Shown one piece after another: positions 24,451 through 33,089 of a stretch of 64,000 nucleotides of DNA. The notes below the pieces were generated by a model. It was not told the origin of the DNA and ran no database searches. It saw only the letters and a list, made by a program, of their open reading frames with translations. The number at the start of each line of letters is the position of its first letter. The first letter of the stretch is position 1. Source of the DNA: Myxococcaceae bacterium (GTDB taxonomy: Bacteria; Myxococcota; Myxococcia; Myxococcales; Myxococcaceae). The stretch covers positions 41,607-105,606 of the forward strand of contig JAEUJQ010000021.1 in the NCBI GenBank assembly GCA_016793095.1, in the 5' to 3' direction. The position numbers and the translations under genes were made by a program.

Positions 24451-25073
24451 GGGCCGCTCCGCTTTTCATGGCGACGCTGTGCGGCTGCGTGATCGATCCG
24501 CTCGTCTTCAAGTCGAAGGCCGAGCGCCGCAACCTCGACTGCTACCGCCTGCCCGAGGCCGAGGCGGCCGCGCGGTTTCCGGGGCAGGTGCCACCACCGC
24601 CCGCCAAGGAGATCGCGGGCCCGACGACGGACGTGCTGGTGTGCTCGAAGCGCTACCTCGAGCCTGACGAGCGGAAGGCGCGTGACGAGGCGATCCTCTC
24701 GAGCCTGTCGCAGCAGGTGAACGAGCTCACCGAATCGGCCGGCGCCCTCGCGCCTCCCGGCGCACGCTGGCACGTCGACGCGTTCTACCCGTCGGCGCCG
24801 GTCGCGCAGAAGATCGCCGTCGCCGCGCGCACGACGCTCGCGGAGCGCGGCCTGGTCGTCTCCGACCGCGTCCCGCTGCTGGCCGCCGGCGACGTGTCGG
24901 TGCTGGCGGCGATGCTGCCGACCGAGGCGTACCCGACCGGGTGCGCGCGCGCCTTCGCGACCGACGTGCTCTCGGGCGACGACGTCTTCCTCGCGCTGAT
25001 GATCGTCGACCCGAAGGAGACGCTGCTGCACGGTGGGCTCTGCGTACGCGGCGGTTGGAGGTGGCTGCCGTGA
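24447..25073 (+). CDS. Lipoprotein of the motor-like operon
   Basis: 208 residues from the GTG at 24447, which overlaps the previous stop codon (GTGA). A short signal ends A-T-L-C-G-C. The mature part has four more Cys, a charged helical region near residue 75 (E-R-K-A-R-D-E-A-I), and an alpha/beta-like second half that includes V-A-A-R-T-T-L-A-E-R-G-L-V-V, resembling envelope proteins that act with CsgG/TolB-like partners. No firm family. Coupled on both sides to its neighbours. Confidence 0.75.
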   Translation: MRAAPLFMATLCGCVIDPLVFKSKAERRNLDCYRLPEAEAAARFPGQVPPPPAKEIAGPTTDVLVCSKRYLEPDERKARDEAILSSLSQQVNELTESAGALAPPGARWHVDAFYPSAPVAQKIAVAARTTLAERGLVVSDRVPLLAAGDVSVLAAMLPTEAYPTGCARAFATDVLSGDDVFLALMIVDPKETLLHGGLCVRGGWRWLP

Positions 25074-26251
25074 CGCGCGCCCTGGCGCTCCTCTCCTGCG
25101 CGCTGCCGCTCGCCGTTCTCGCGGACGAGAAGGCCGACCTCCGGGATCGCCAGCTCGAGCTGCTGCGCGCCGAGGTCGCCGGCGAGGTGCAGCACCAGGC
25201 CGCCGAGCTGCTCGACGAGCTCGTCTACGGGTGGACCCAGAAGCCACCCTTCGACGTGGACACCGCGGTGGTGCTGGCGGGCGTCTCGGTGCCGGTCTCT
25301 CTCGGCACCGGCCTCGAGGCCTACCTCGAGAACCACGTCGCCGGGCTGCTCACGAAGAACCGCGCGACGCACGTGCAGCTCGTGCACTGCCCGGCGTGCT
25401 CTGCCTGGGTGGTGCACTCGGGCGCGAAGGGCACGGTGGTGTCGCGCGGCTTCGACGACCCGGAGTCGCTCACCCAGGCCGGCGTCGCCTCGGGCTCGAA
25501 GCACGCCCTCTTCCTCGACTTCGAAGCCGAGGGCAGCTCGCTGGTGCTCCGGGCCCGCGTCACCACGCTCGACAAGACGCTCGCCATCGTCGCCGCGCGC
25601 ACGCTCACCACCGCGACCTCGGCACCAGCGATGCTGCGTGACGGGGAGCGGCTGACCAGCGTGGCCGAGGCGAGGAAGCAGTACCTCGAGGCGCTCGGCG
25701 GGCGCGGCCTGTTCCTCGTCCCGGTGCGCTTCGGCGTGCGCTCCTTCGGGCCGGGCACTCAGACGTCGTTCAACGCGACGCCCTTCCTCTGGGTCAGCGT
25801 CGGGCTCGAGGCCGCCTTCAGCCAGGCGCGCGCGTGGACCGCGAGCATCAACGCGGGGTTCAGCTGGCTGCTCCAGTCGCACGTCGCGGTCATGGCGCAG
25901 GGCCGGCTGGCGCGCCTGCTCTCGGGCAGCACGACCTCGCTCACCTGGCCTGATCTCTACGGCTTCGTCGGCGCAGGCGTGATGTTCGCTCAGGGCCGCG
26001 GGGTGCTCGTCTTCCGCAACACGAACCCCACCATCGACGAGATCTTCAACCTCAACACGAACAACGAGCCGCGCACGACGCTGGGCATCCTCACGATCGG
26101 CCTCGAGCTGCGGGTGAAGAACCGCATCAGCCTCATCGGCTTCCTCGAGACGCTGCCGGCGCTCGAGACGACGGACAACATCGGCAACGTGCTCGACCTC
26201 GGGTTCATCCGGTTCCAGTCGTTCGGCGTGGAGGTGTCCTTCTGCTTCTGA
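25070..26251 (+). CDS. Exported protein with Cys-x-x-Cys motif and beta-rich C-terminus
   Basis: 393 residues from the GTG at 25070 (GTGA overlap); this start gives a signal peptide (T-R-A-L-A-L-L-S-C-A-L-P-L-A-V-L-A). After a helical part comes V-H-C-P-A-C-S-A-W near residue 107, then a repeated beta domain that would fit outer-membrane strands to the final F-C-F. The next gene has the same order (signal peptide, helical part, C-x-x-C, then a V-R-x-V beta segment), so the two look like paralogues. The protein may reach the outer membrane. Family not recognised. Confidence 0.75.
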   Translation: MTRALALLSCALPLAVLADEKADLRDRQLELLRAEVAGEVQHQAAELLDELVYGWTQKPPFDVDTAVVLAGVSVPVSLGTGLEAYLENHVAGLLTKNRATHVQLVHCPACSAWVVHSGAKGTVVSRGFDDPESLTQAGVASGSKHALFLDFEAEGSSLVLRARVTTLDKTLAIVAARTLTTATSAPAMLRDGERLTSVAEARKQYLEALGGRGLFLVPVRFGVRSFGPGTQTSFNATPFLWVSVGLEAAFSQARAWTASINAGFSWLLQSHVAVMAQGRLARLLSGSTTSLTWPDLYGFVGAGVMFAQGRGVLVFRNTNPTIDEIFNLNTNNEPRTTLGILTIGLELRVKNRISLIGFLETLPALETTDNIGNVLDLGFIRFQSFGVEVSFCF

Positions 26252-27213
26252 CGCGCGCCCTCGTTTTGGTGGTGCTGGCGTCGTCGCTCCCGGCGATGGC
26301 GCAGCGTGAGACCACGCGTGGGGCGCTCTCACGCCTCGAGGAGGCCCTGCCGCGAAGGCTGAACGACGGCGTGCTGGCGCTGAAGGACCTCACGCCGGCG
26401 CTGGTGGTGAGCACGCTGCCTGCCTTCGAGCAGACGCGCGCCTGGTACCCGGCCGCGGCGGTGACCGCGTTGTCCCGCGTGTTCGGGGCCGGCGCGCTGC
26501 GAGCGTGCGAGGCGTGCATGGCGCAGCGGCTGACGGTCGAGGACGGGCGCCTCGAGCAGGTGGCCACCAGCCTCTCGGTGCAGGACCTGGTGCGGCTCGA
26601 CGAGCTGACGCGCGGTGGCTCGGCGCGGTCCGTGAGCGCCATCTGGCTCGACGAGACGATGGAGGGCGTCGCGATTCGCATCGTCGATCTGCGCAACGGC
26701 CGCATCCTGCTCGCCGAGAACATCGACCCGAACCTCACCTCGGTCATCGAGAGCCGCAAGACCGTGAGCCAGGCCGAGGAGCTCGAGCGGCGCGCCCGCG
26801 GCGACAGCCTCACCCACCTCTTCGTGGACCTCGGGTTGCTCCCTCAGCAGCACGTCTCGCTCGACTGGCTCGAGCAGTGGGGGCCTGACAACGCCAACCT
26901 GTCGGGCTTCTCGCTGTCGGTGGTGGATCCGTTCGCCGGCCTGGGCGTGGCCTACTTCCGCGTCATCCCCATCGCGTTCAACCTCATGGTGGGCGCCAAG
27001 TTCCTGCTGAGCGTGCCCATCGCGGTGGTGAACGCCTTCACGCCGGACACGCCGATGGGGCTGCTGGGCGACTCGCTGTTCACGGGCGTCGCGATGCTGC
27101 GCCTGCCGCTCTTCAAGACGAACTACGCGCTGGTGGCCTCGGTCTCGACGAACGGCCGCGTCGCCGTCGGCATCTCGCTGCTCAACTTCTCGCTGCTGCC
27201 CTTCCTGCCATGA
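26248..27213 (+). CDS. Exported protein, paralogue of the previous gene; probable CTG start
   Basis: 321 residues if translation starts at the CTG at 26248, which overlaps the previous stop codon as CTGA. The junction repeats the context of the previous gene (TGACGCGCGCCCT after the first base) and gives a proper signal peptide (T-R-A-L-V-L-V-V-L-A-S-S-L-P-A-M-A). The nearest standard starts (TTG 26266, GTG 26269) would leave a short, uncharged leader. A C-E-A-C motif lies near residue 90 and a long hydrophobic, beta-rich region near 230-320. No known family. Confidence 0.72.
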   Translation: MTRALVLVVLASSLPAMAQRETTRGALSRLEEALPRRLNDGVLALKDLTPALVVSTLPAFEQTRAWYPAAAVTALSRVFGAGALRACEACMAQRLTVEDGRLEQVATSLSVQDLVRLDELTRGGSARSVSAIWLDETMEGVAIRIVDLRNGRILLAENIDPNLTSVIESRKTVSQAEELERRARGDSLTHLFVDLGLLPQQHVSLDWLEQWGPDNANLSGFSLSVVDPFAGLGVAYFRVIPIAFNLMVGAKFLLSVPIAVVNAFTPDTPMGLLGDSLFTGVAMLRLPLFKTNYALVASVSTNGRVAVGISLLNFSLLPFLP

Positions 27214-27842
27214 ACCGACTCCTGCCAGCGCTGGCCTGTCTGCTGCTCGGCGCGTGCACCGCGCGGAACTACACGTACTACCTCATCGAGCCGACGGTGA
27301 AGAAGACGGCGGCCCTCAAGGAAGAGGACACGCTGGTGCGACCGTTCGGCTACGGCTCCACCACCGTGATGAAGGTGCGGTGGAACGACGGCAAGGTGCT
27401 GACCGAGGTCGACGTGCCGGTGCTCGCGAGCGGCCAGCGCATCGTCGTCGAGCACGGCGCGGGGAACTCGGGCGTGAAGACCATCGCCCCGATGCGCGTG
27501 GTGCCGCCGCCACCCACGAAGGCCGACGGCTCGCTCATCGAGGCCTACCGCGCGCGGGGCCTCAAGGTGGACGAAGAGGCGCCCGAGGTCAGCATCACGC
27601 GGGCGCGCGACCTGATGCAGGAAGCGACGAAGGCCGGGAACTATGCGCTGGCGCTCGAGTGGTGCGAGACGGTGCTCCAGCGGTACAAGAGCCACCCCGA
27701 GTTCCTGCGGGCCAGGGCGTCGCTGCTGCTCATGATGGGTGAGCGCGACAAGGCCATCGAAGTCTACGAGGCGGCCGAGGCCGTCGAGAGCGATCCCGCC
27801 GTGCGCAAGAAGCTCGAAGAGCTGCGCCGGCAGCAACCCTGA
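27210..27842 (+). CDS. Lipoprotein with C-terminal TPR-like repeats
   Basis: 210 residues. The lipobox L-L-L-G-A-C ends at Cys 16. A small beta domain follows (residues 20-105). From about 125 to 205 it forms two to three helical pairs of the tetratricopeptide type (N-Y-A-L-A-L-E-W-C-E-T-V-L, G-E-R-D-K-A-I-E-V-Y), a protein-protein interaction module. It overlaps the previous gene by ATGA. It sits right before the MotA-like gene and could dock the stator to outer-membrane parts, which is an inference. Confidence 0.8.
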   Translation: MNRLLPALACLLLGACTARNYTYYLIEPTVKKTAALKEEDTLVRPFGYGSTTVMKVRWNDGKVLTEVDVPVLASGQRIVVEHGAGNSGVKTIAPMRVVPPPPTKADGSLIEAYRARGLKVDEEAPEVSITRARDLMQEATKAGNYALALEWCETVLQRYKSHPEFLRARASLLLMMGERDKAIEVYEAAEAVESDPAVRKKLEELRRQQP

Positions 27843-27859
27843 CGTCTCTGGAGGACACC

Positions 27860-28567
27860 GTGCAGCTCATCGGAATCGCCGTGCTCGCCTTCATCGTGTG
27901 GTTCGGCTTCTCGGACAGAGACGCCGGCCGCGCGGTCTCCGCCTTCGACCTCCACGCCCTCGTGATGGTCGTCGTCGGCTCTGCCTCAGCCGTCCTGCTC
28001 TCGTCGTCGGCGCGCAACGCGCTGCGCACGGTGGTGGCCCTCAAGGAGCTCATCCCCGGGCTGCGCTCGTTCCACGTCACCACCGAGGCGATGGAGAAGG
28101 AGCGCGAGGAGCTGTGCAGCCTCTGGAAGAACGGCCAGCGGTCGGCCGCCGTCGCGTTCGCCGAGAAGAGCGCGTTCTCTTCGACGAAGCACCTGCTCGA
28201 GCTGCTGCTGCAGCGCGCGCCCGAGGCCGCCAGCGCGAAGGTCTTCACCGAGCTCCGCCACGACGAGATCAGCGACTGGCAGCCGGCCATCAACAACTGG
28301 GAGATGCTGTCGAAGCTGGGCCCCGCGTTCGGGATGGTCGGCACCATCACGGGCATGATCCAGCTCTTCAAGAACATGTCGTCTGAGAACCTGAACATCG
28401 GCGCGGCGATGTCGCTGGCGCTGCTCGCGACACTCTACGGCGTGGCCTTCGGCGCGGGGATCGCCGGGCCCATCGGCCACTTCTGGAACGGCCTGCTCGA
28501 CGAGCGCCTCGGGCTGCTCGAGCGCTGCGAGAAGAGCGTGAACGAGCTCGTCACCCGGAGCGCCTGA
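27860..28567 (+). CDS. MotA-like proton-channel subunit
   Basis: 235 residues, GTG start with GGAGG 5 bases upstream, the best ribosome binding site in the operon. MotA/TolQ/ExbB-type plan: membrane segments at about 1-17 and 30-50, a cytoplasmic loop rich in Glu, Lys and Arg (55-150), then two segments with K-L-G-P-A-F-G-M-V-G-T-I-T-G-M near 151 and a final Ala/Gly-rich helix. The Pro in L-G-P-A-F is the conserved channel Pro. The pattern is closer to flagellar MotA than to ExbB. It forms a pair with the MotB-like gene, which starts 1 base after its stop codon. It should drive motion by ion flow. Confidence 0.88.
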   Translation: MQLIGIAVLAFIVWFGFSDRDAGRAVSAFDLHALVMVVVGSASAVLLSSSARNALRTVVALKELIPGLRSFHVTTEAMEKEREELCSLWKNGQRSAAVAFAEKSAFSSTKHLLELLLQRAPEAASAKVFTELRHDEISDWQPAINNWEMLSKLGPAFGMVGTITGMIQLFKNMSSENLNIGAAMSLALLATLYGVAFGAGIAGPIGHFWNGLLDERLGLLERCEKSVNELVTRSA

Positions 28568-28568
28568 G

Positions 28569-29192
28569 ATGCGACGCCGACCCGCGACCGAAGAGAGCTG
28601 GCTGCTCTCGTACGCCGACCTCATCACGAACCTGCTGCTCTTCTTCGTCGTGCTGTTGACCGCCGCGAACCTGAGCAAGGGCCGCATGCAGCAGATCGCG
28701 AAGAGCCTCTCGGGCGCCGAGATGCCAGCGAGCCTCGAGTCGATCCGCAAGGAGATCGACGAGCGCATCACCGAGCAGCAGCTGAAGGACCTGATCTCGA
28801 CCAACGTGACCAACGACGGCCTCGAGATCTCGCTGAACTCGGGCCTCGTCTTCGACTCAGGGAAGGCCAACATCCGCCCCGAGATGGAGTCGATCGTCTC
28901 GAGCATGCTCAAGACGCTCGAGCCCTACGGCAAGCGCTACAGCTTCGCGGTCGAGGGCCACACCGACGCGAACCCGGTGATCGCCGGCGGCGTCTTCCAG
29001 AGCAACTGGGACCTCGCCGCCATGCGCGCCATCGTGGTGCGCGAGCGCCTCGAGATCGTCGGCATCCCGCGGGAGCGGATTCGCGTCGAGGGCTATGCCG
29101 ACACCCGACCTCTCCCGGCCGCCGAGCTCGACGGCCTGTCGGTGGACCAGAAGAACGCCCGCCTTCGCCGCGTGGTCGTGAGGATCTACTGA
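28569..29192 (+). CDS. MotB/OmpA-like stator protein
   Basis: 207 residues. One membrane helix lies near the N-terminus, with Asp 17 in S-Y-A-D-L-I-T-N-L-L-L-F-F, equal to the proton-carrying Asp of MotB. A helical linker follows, then an OmpA-type peptidoglycan-binding domain with F-A-V-E-G-H-T-D-A-N-P-V near 130, S-N-W-D-L-A-A-M-R-A near 145 and V-E-G-Y-A-D-T-R-P at about 175. This is shorter than E. coli MotB (308) but complete. The protein anchors the ion channel to the cell wall. It overlaps the next, FliG-like gene by one base. Confidence 0.9.
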   Translation: MRRRPATEESWLLSYADLITNLLLFFVVLLTAANLSKGRMQQIAKSLSGAEMPASLESIRKEIDERITEQQLKDLISTNVTNDGLEISLNSGLVFDSGKANIRPEMESIVSSMLKTLEPYGKRYSFAVEGHTDANPVIAGGVFQSNWDLAAMRAIVVRERLEIVGIPRERIRVEGYADTRPLPAAELDGLSVDQKNARLRRVVVRIY

Positions 29193-31027
29193 TGCGAACG
29201 CCACTGCTCATCACCGTGCTCCTCGTCGCCTCGGCCGGGCTGGCCCAGCAGCCAGCGGCGCCTCCCGCAGCTGCGCCCGCCCCGGCTGCCCCGCCAGCGG
29301 TCCCGCCCCAGCGCACCATTCCTCCTCAGATCGTCCTCGAGGTGCGCGAGCTCGAGCGGCAGTTCGACCAGGCGCTGCTGCGTGACTGCGCGCCCGAGCG
29401 GTGCTCGTCGAAGGGCTGCGTCTACCGGGAACACCTCGCCGTCGATCTGCCCGCCAACACCACCTCGCTGCCCGGCCTCGGCCAGGGCGAGGGGCCCGGC
29501 GCCGTCGCGCCCCAGCTCTACCTCACCCAGGCGCGCTGCGAGTTCACGCACGAGAAGGCCGTGCCTTCCCGTGACGTCGAGGCGCTCGCCCGCCGGCTCG
29601 AGCAGCGACTCTCGAAGGGCTTCCTGCGCGTCACCGTGAGCCGCCAGGTGCTCGACCCGATCAACCCCGCGCTCGCCGACTCCCCTCCGCCGAAGGAGGA
29701 CAAGCCGCCCGAGAAGAAGGAGGAGCCGAAGCCGGAGCCCCTGCCGCCGCCGAAGTGGGACGCCGACGTCGCCGTGCGCGAGCTCTGGCAGGCGCTGCTC
29801 CCCCACTTCAGCTGGATGATCGCCGTCCTCCTCGCGACGCTGGCCACGCTCACCATCATCTGGGCGGCGCGCCGCCTCGGGAAGGAGTCGCTCGAGGAGA
29901 AGGCGATGGCGGCGCAGCTCGCCAACGCGGCGACCGAGAAGCCTGCCGAGAAGCCAGCCGAAGCGCCGGTCGAGCTCCCCGCTGACGCCGACGCTGCGTT
30001 CGCTGACGAGCAGCAGCGCGCCTGGGCGAAGCGCATCGCCGACGCGCCGCTCGAGAAGGACGACGCGCTGGTCGGCCACCTGCTGCGCGAGTGGTTGAGG
30101 CAGGGGGAGTACGCGCTGCTCGCGAAGGCGACGGTGTTGTTCGGCGATCGCCTCTCGCTGGCCTTCCAGAGCGACGCCACGCTGGCCCCGAAGAAGGCTG
30201 AGCTCGCGCAGTTCCTCAAGCAGCTGGACGCGGGGGCGCTGCCGTCCGACGCGCAGTTCTTCCGCACGCTCAACCAGAACGCGGTGGCCGCGTCGTTGCT
30301 CGCGCAGCCCGACACCGAGGTGTACCGCAGCCTGCAGGACGAGTTCGGCACCGCGGCGCTCGCGCAGATGATTGAGAAGTTGCCGCCGCGGCAGGGCGCG
30401 CTGCTCTACGCGCTCTCGCCGCTGGACCGGCAGGACGAGGTGGCGCGGCTGCTGCCCTACCCGCTCAAGGTGGGCGTCGCGCACCAGCTCCTGCAGTCGA
30501 ACCGCAGCTCCAGGCAGGAGCGGGCGGCCCTCTTCGACGCCGTCGGCAACGCGCGCGAGGGCAAGCCGCTGAAGAACGGCCACCACCCGATGCCCGACGT
30601 CGTGGACCAGGGGCAGGAGTTCGACGCGGCTGGCGCGCTGTCGGTGCTGCTCGCGCACCTCGAGGACGCGGACCGCCACGCGCTCTTCGAGCAGGCGCTC
30701 TCGGGCGACGGCTTCCCCGGCTGGTACGAGAACATCCTCTCGCCGCAGATGCTGCTCAAGGTGCCGCCCGAGCAGCGCGCGGACCTGCTGCTCGAGGTCG
30801 ACGTGAAGGGGCTGGCGGCCTGGCTGTCGCTTCAGCCCGCCGCTCGACGCGACGTGCTCGTGAACCAGCTCTCGTCGTCGGTGCAGACGGCGCTGCGGGC
30901 CAGCATGTCGTTCGGCTCGCGCGGCGAGCAGCTCGAGCTCGCGCGCAAGGGGCAGGGCGAGCTGGTGGCGTCGGTGAAGCGCCGCATCGCGCGGGGCGCC
31001 CTCACGTTCCCCCAGTTGGTGAACTGA
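29192..31027 (+). CDS. Membrane-anchored protein with FliG-like middle and C-terminal domains
   Basis: 611 residues. Signal peptide 1-18; a Pro/Ala-rich linker; a periplasmic domain (about 45-150) with four Cys; a Pro/Lys/Glu linker; one membrane helix at about 207-228 (I-A-V-L-L-A-T-L-A-T-L-T-I-I-W); then a cytoplasmic part of about 380 residues. There, R-Q-G-A-L-L-Y-A-L-S near 400 fits the FliG middle domain (P-Q-T-I-A-L-V-L-A). L-L-L-E-V-D-V-K-G-L-A-A-W (532-544) and the helical ending A-S-V-K-R-R-I-A-R-G-A-L fit the torque-bearing C-terminal domain of FliG. The usual D-D-R is replaced by P-E-Q-R (526-529). It thus joins a FliF-like membrane anchor with a rotor-like domain in one chain. 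Confidence 0.82.
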   Translation: MRTPLLITVLLVASAGLAQQPAAPPAAAPAPAAPPAVPPQRTIPPQIVLEVRELERQFDQALLRDCAPERCSSKGCVYREHLAVDLPANTTSLPGLGQGEGPGAVAPQLYLTQARCEFTHEKAVPSRDVEALARRLEQRLSKGFLRVTVSRQVLDPINPALADSPPPKEDKPPEKKEEPKPEPLPPPKWDADVAVRELWQALLPHFSWMIAVLLATLATLTIIWAARRLGKESLEEKAMAAQLANAATEKPAEKPAEAPVELPADADAAFADEQQRAWAKRIADAPLEKDDALVGHLLREWLRQGEYALLAKATVLFGDRLSLAFQSDATLAPKKAELAQFLKQLDAGALPSDAQFFRTLNQNAVAASLLAQPDTEVYRSLQDEFGTAALAQMIEKLPPRQGALLYALSPLDRQDEVARLLPYPLKVGVAHQLLQSNRSSRQERAALFDAVGNAREGKPLKNGHHPMPDVVDQGQEFDAAGALSVLLAHLEDADRHALFEQALSGDGFPGWYENILSPQMLLKVPPEQRADLLLEVDVKGLAAWLSLQPAARRDVLVNQLSSSVQTALRASMSFGSRGEQLELARKGQGELVASVKRRIARGALTFPQLVN

Positions 31028-31031
31028 CGAC

Positions 31032-33089
31032 ATGAGGGGCTCGCGCGCCAGCACCCGTCTGACGTTCGCCCTCATCGCGGCGGCGCTGGCGTCGTGTCTG
31101 AACGACCCCGCGAGCGGGCTGCCCGTGGGCTGCGGCAAGGTGCCCATCACCGACATCAACGCCGGCTTCTCGATCGCTGACGTGAGCTGGTTCGAGGACG
31201 AGCAGACGATGTTCGTCTTCTACCGGGTGGACGCCGAGCAGGGCCTGCAGCCCGAGTCGGTCATCGAGCTCGAGTACCGGACGGACGACGTGGTGGTGCC
31301 CTGGACGCCGCTCGGCGACCTCACGCCGGTGCACACGCACGTGCCGGTGGACTGTGGCGTGACCTCACGCTGCGGCTCCATCAGCCTCGCCGTCCGCAAG
31401 CCGCCGCGCGACGTGGGCTTGCGGCTGCGCTACCACCGCGCGGGCCAGGTGAGCCTCGATGCCCCGGTGCTGTTCAACGTGGTGGGCCTCGGCCCCACGC
31501 ACCGCACGCGCAGCCTCGCGGTGTACGGGGTCTTCGACGAAGCGAACACCCGGGTGCAGTGGCGCGCGCGTCACCAGTTCCCCACCATTCGCAACGAGCA
31601 GGCGACCGAGCTGGGCCTGCGACGCCGCTTCAGCATCACCGGGGCCGGCTTCGGCGACGTCCAGCTTCCCGGCGCCGAGAACCCCTACGGCTACGCCGCC
31701 TCGCCCGTGTGCCCCAACGGCCTGACCGCCCTGCCCTGGCCCGAGCGCCGAACGACCGAGCGCGCCATCTTCGAGACGACCGAGCTGCCCCTCGCGGCGA
31801 GCACCGCGCCGCTCGTCTGCGCCGCCGCCACCGTGACGGACGCCATCGGAGAGTTCACCACGACGGCCTTCGCCAGGAAGAACCCGCAGGTGCGCTCGGC
31901 GTTCCCCGCGTTGCGCAGCCCGATTCGCGAGAACACGCCGGTGGGCTTCCTGCTGCGCATCTGCAACCGCGTCATCTCGCAAGAGCACCTCGACATGCAG
32001 CTCCAGCGGCTCCAGCTCGACGGCGCGCCCGAGCTCTGCCTCGACGACTTTCAGGCGGTGGGCTTCGCGGACCGGCTGGCGTCCAGCTTCAAGCAGCGCA
32101 TCGACGCCACCCGCGCGGCCGGCAAGGACATGATCCTCGTGCTGGCGGTGCACCACGACGACACCACGGGCCGGCTCGGGCGCGTCATCGAAGCGGCGCT
32201 CGAGCAGGTGCTGCCACCGGAGCGGGACAAGAGCTCTCCGCGGGTGAGCGGCGCCTTCCTGCTCGACAGCTCGGCGTATCGCGTCACGGCGGGCACGCTG
32301 AAGACCCTGGTGCTGTGGTGCCCGTCGCGCCTCATCACGCAGTTCGACCTCGACGTCGTGCCGGCCGCGTCAGAGCGCGACTGCCCGCTGCTCCCTGACC
32401 AGCCCGACCTGCTGCTCGGGCCGTTCAAGCTGAACCAGCTGCCGATCCTGCCCACGCGCCAGCAGTACCTGACGTTCATCGGGAAGTACTCGGTCGCCCA
32501 GGCCGGCAGCGTGAAGAAGATCGTCTACCTCGCGCCCGAGCGGACCGCGGTGTCCGAGAACATTCCCGTCGGTGAGATCGGGCTCGTCACGCGCTTCAAC
32601 AACGAGACGATCAGCGCCGAGCCGACCGACGCGTTCTCGTTCTGCGCGAGCGAAGACCCGGGGGTCGCGCGCATGGCGGTGCAGCCCGTCGGAGCCCCCG
32701 AGGCCATCGTGCAGCTGTCGATGCTGCCGCGGCTCCACCAGGCCTCTCCGTTTCAGCTCTACTCTCTGGGCCTCGGCTGGGAGTCACCCTTCATCCTTCG
32801 GCTCGACTACGAGTCGCGCCTCGCTGCCGCCGCGACCGTCGCGACCTTCACGCTGCCCTTCGGCATCGCGAGCGCGAACCAACGGTTCCTCGGCGCCGAT
32901 CAGTGGAAGCGCGAGGTCTTTCCGCTGGCTGACGCGCTCACCCAGTGCACCCGGTTCTGCGATCACCCGACCTTCGACTCCGCCGGTGTGTACCAGCCGC
33001 TCGCCGGGTTCCGGCAGGCGTTCGCCGAGCAGTGCTACCGCCCGAAGTTCCCGGTGTCGCCAGAGGGGGGCTTCCCCGTTGATCCTTGA
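31032..33089 (+). CDS. Large lipoprotein of the motor-like operon
   Basis: 685 residues. Signal with lipobox A-L-A-S-C (Cys 22). The mature protein is beta-rich, with about a dozen Cys, and looks like several immunoglobulin-like or sandwich domains: about 40-160, 160-270 and 270-440, with more to the end. No motif of a known family is visible. It is the largest surface-type protein in the operon and so a candidate contact point with a substrate, matrix or prey. A short gap (4 bases) separates it from the FliG-like gene, so it is co-expressed. Confidence 0.78.
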   Translation: MRGSRASTRLTFALIAAALASCLNDPASGLPVGCGKVPITDINAGFSIADVSWFEDEQTMFVFYRVDAEQGLQPESVIELEYRTDDVVVPWTPLGDLTPVHTHVPVDCGVTSRCGSISLAVRKPPRDVGLRLRYHRAGQVSLDAPVLFNVVGLGPTHRTRSLAVYGVFDEANTRVQWRARHQFPTIRNEQATELGLRRRFSITGAGFGDVQLPGAENPYGYAASPVCPNGLTALPWPERRTTERAIFETTELPLAASTAPLVCAAATVTDAIGEFTTTAFARKNPQVRSAFPALRSPIRENTPVGFLLRICNRVISQEHLDMQLQRLQLDGAPELCLDDFQAVGFADRLASSFKQRIDATRAAGKDMILVLAVHHDDTTGRLGRVIEAALEQVLPPERDKSSPRVSGAFLLDSSAYRVTAGTLKTLVLWCPSRLITQFDLDVVPAASERDCPLLPDQPDLLLGPFKLNQLPILPTRQQYLTFIGKYSVAQAGSVKKIVYLAPERTAVSENIPVGEIGLVTRFNNETISAEPTDAFSFCASEDPGVARMAVQPVGAPEAIVQLSMLPRLHQASPFQLYSLGLGWESPFILRLDYESRLAAAATVATFTLPFGIASANQRFLGADQWKREVFPLADALTQCTRFCDHPTFDSAGVYQPLAGFRQAFAEQCYRPKFPVSPEGGFPVDP

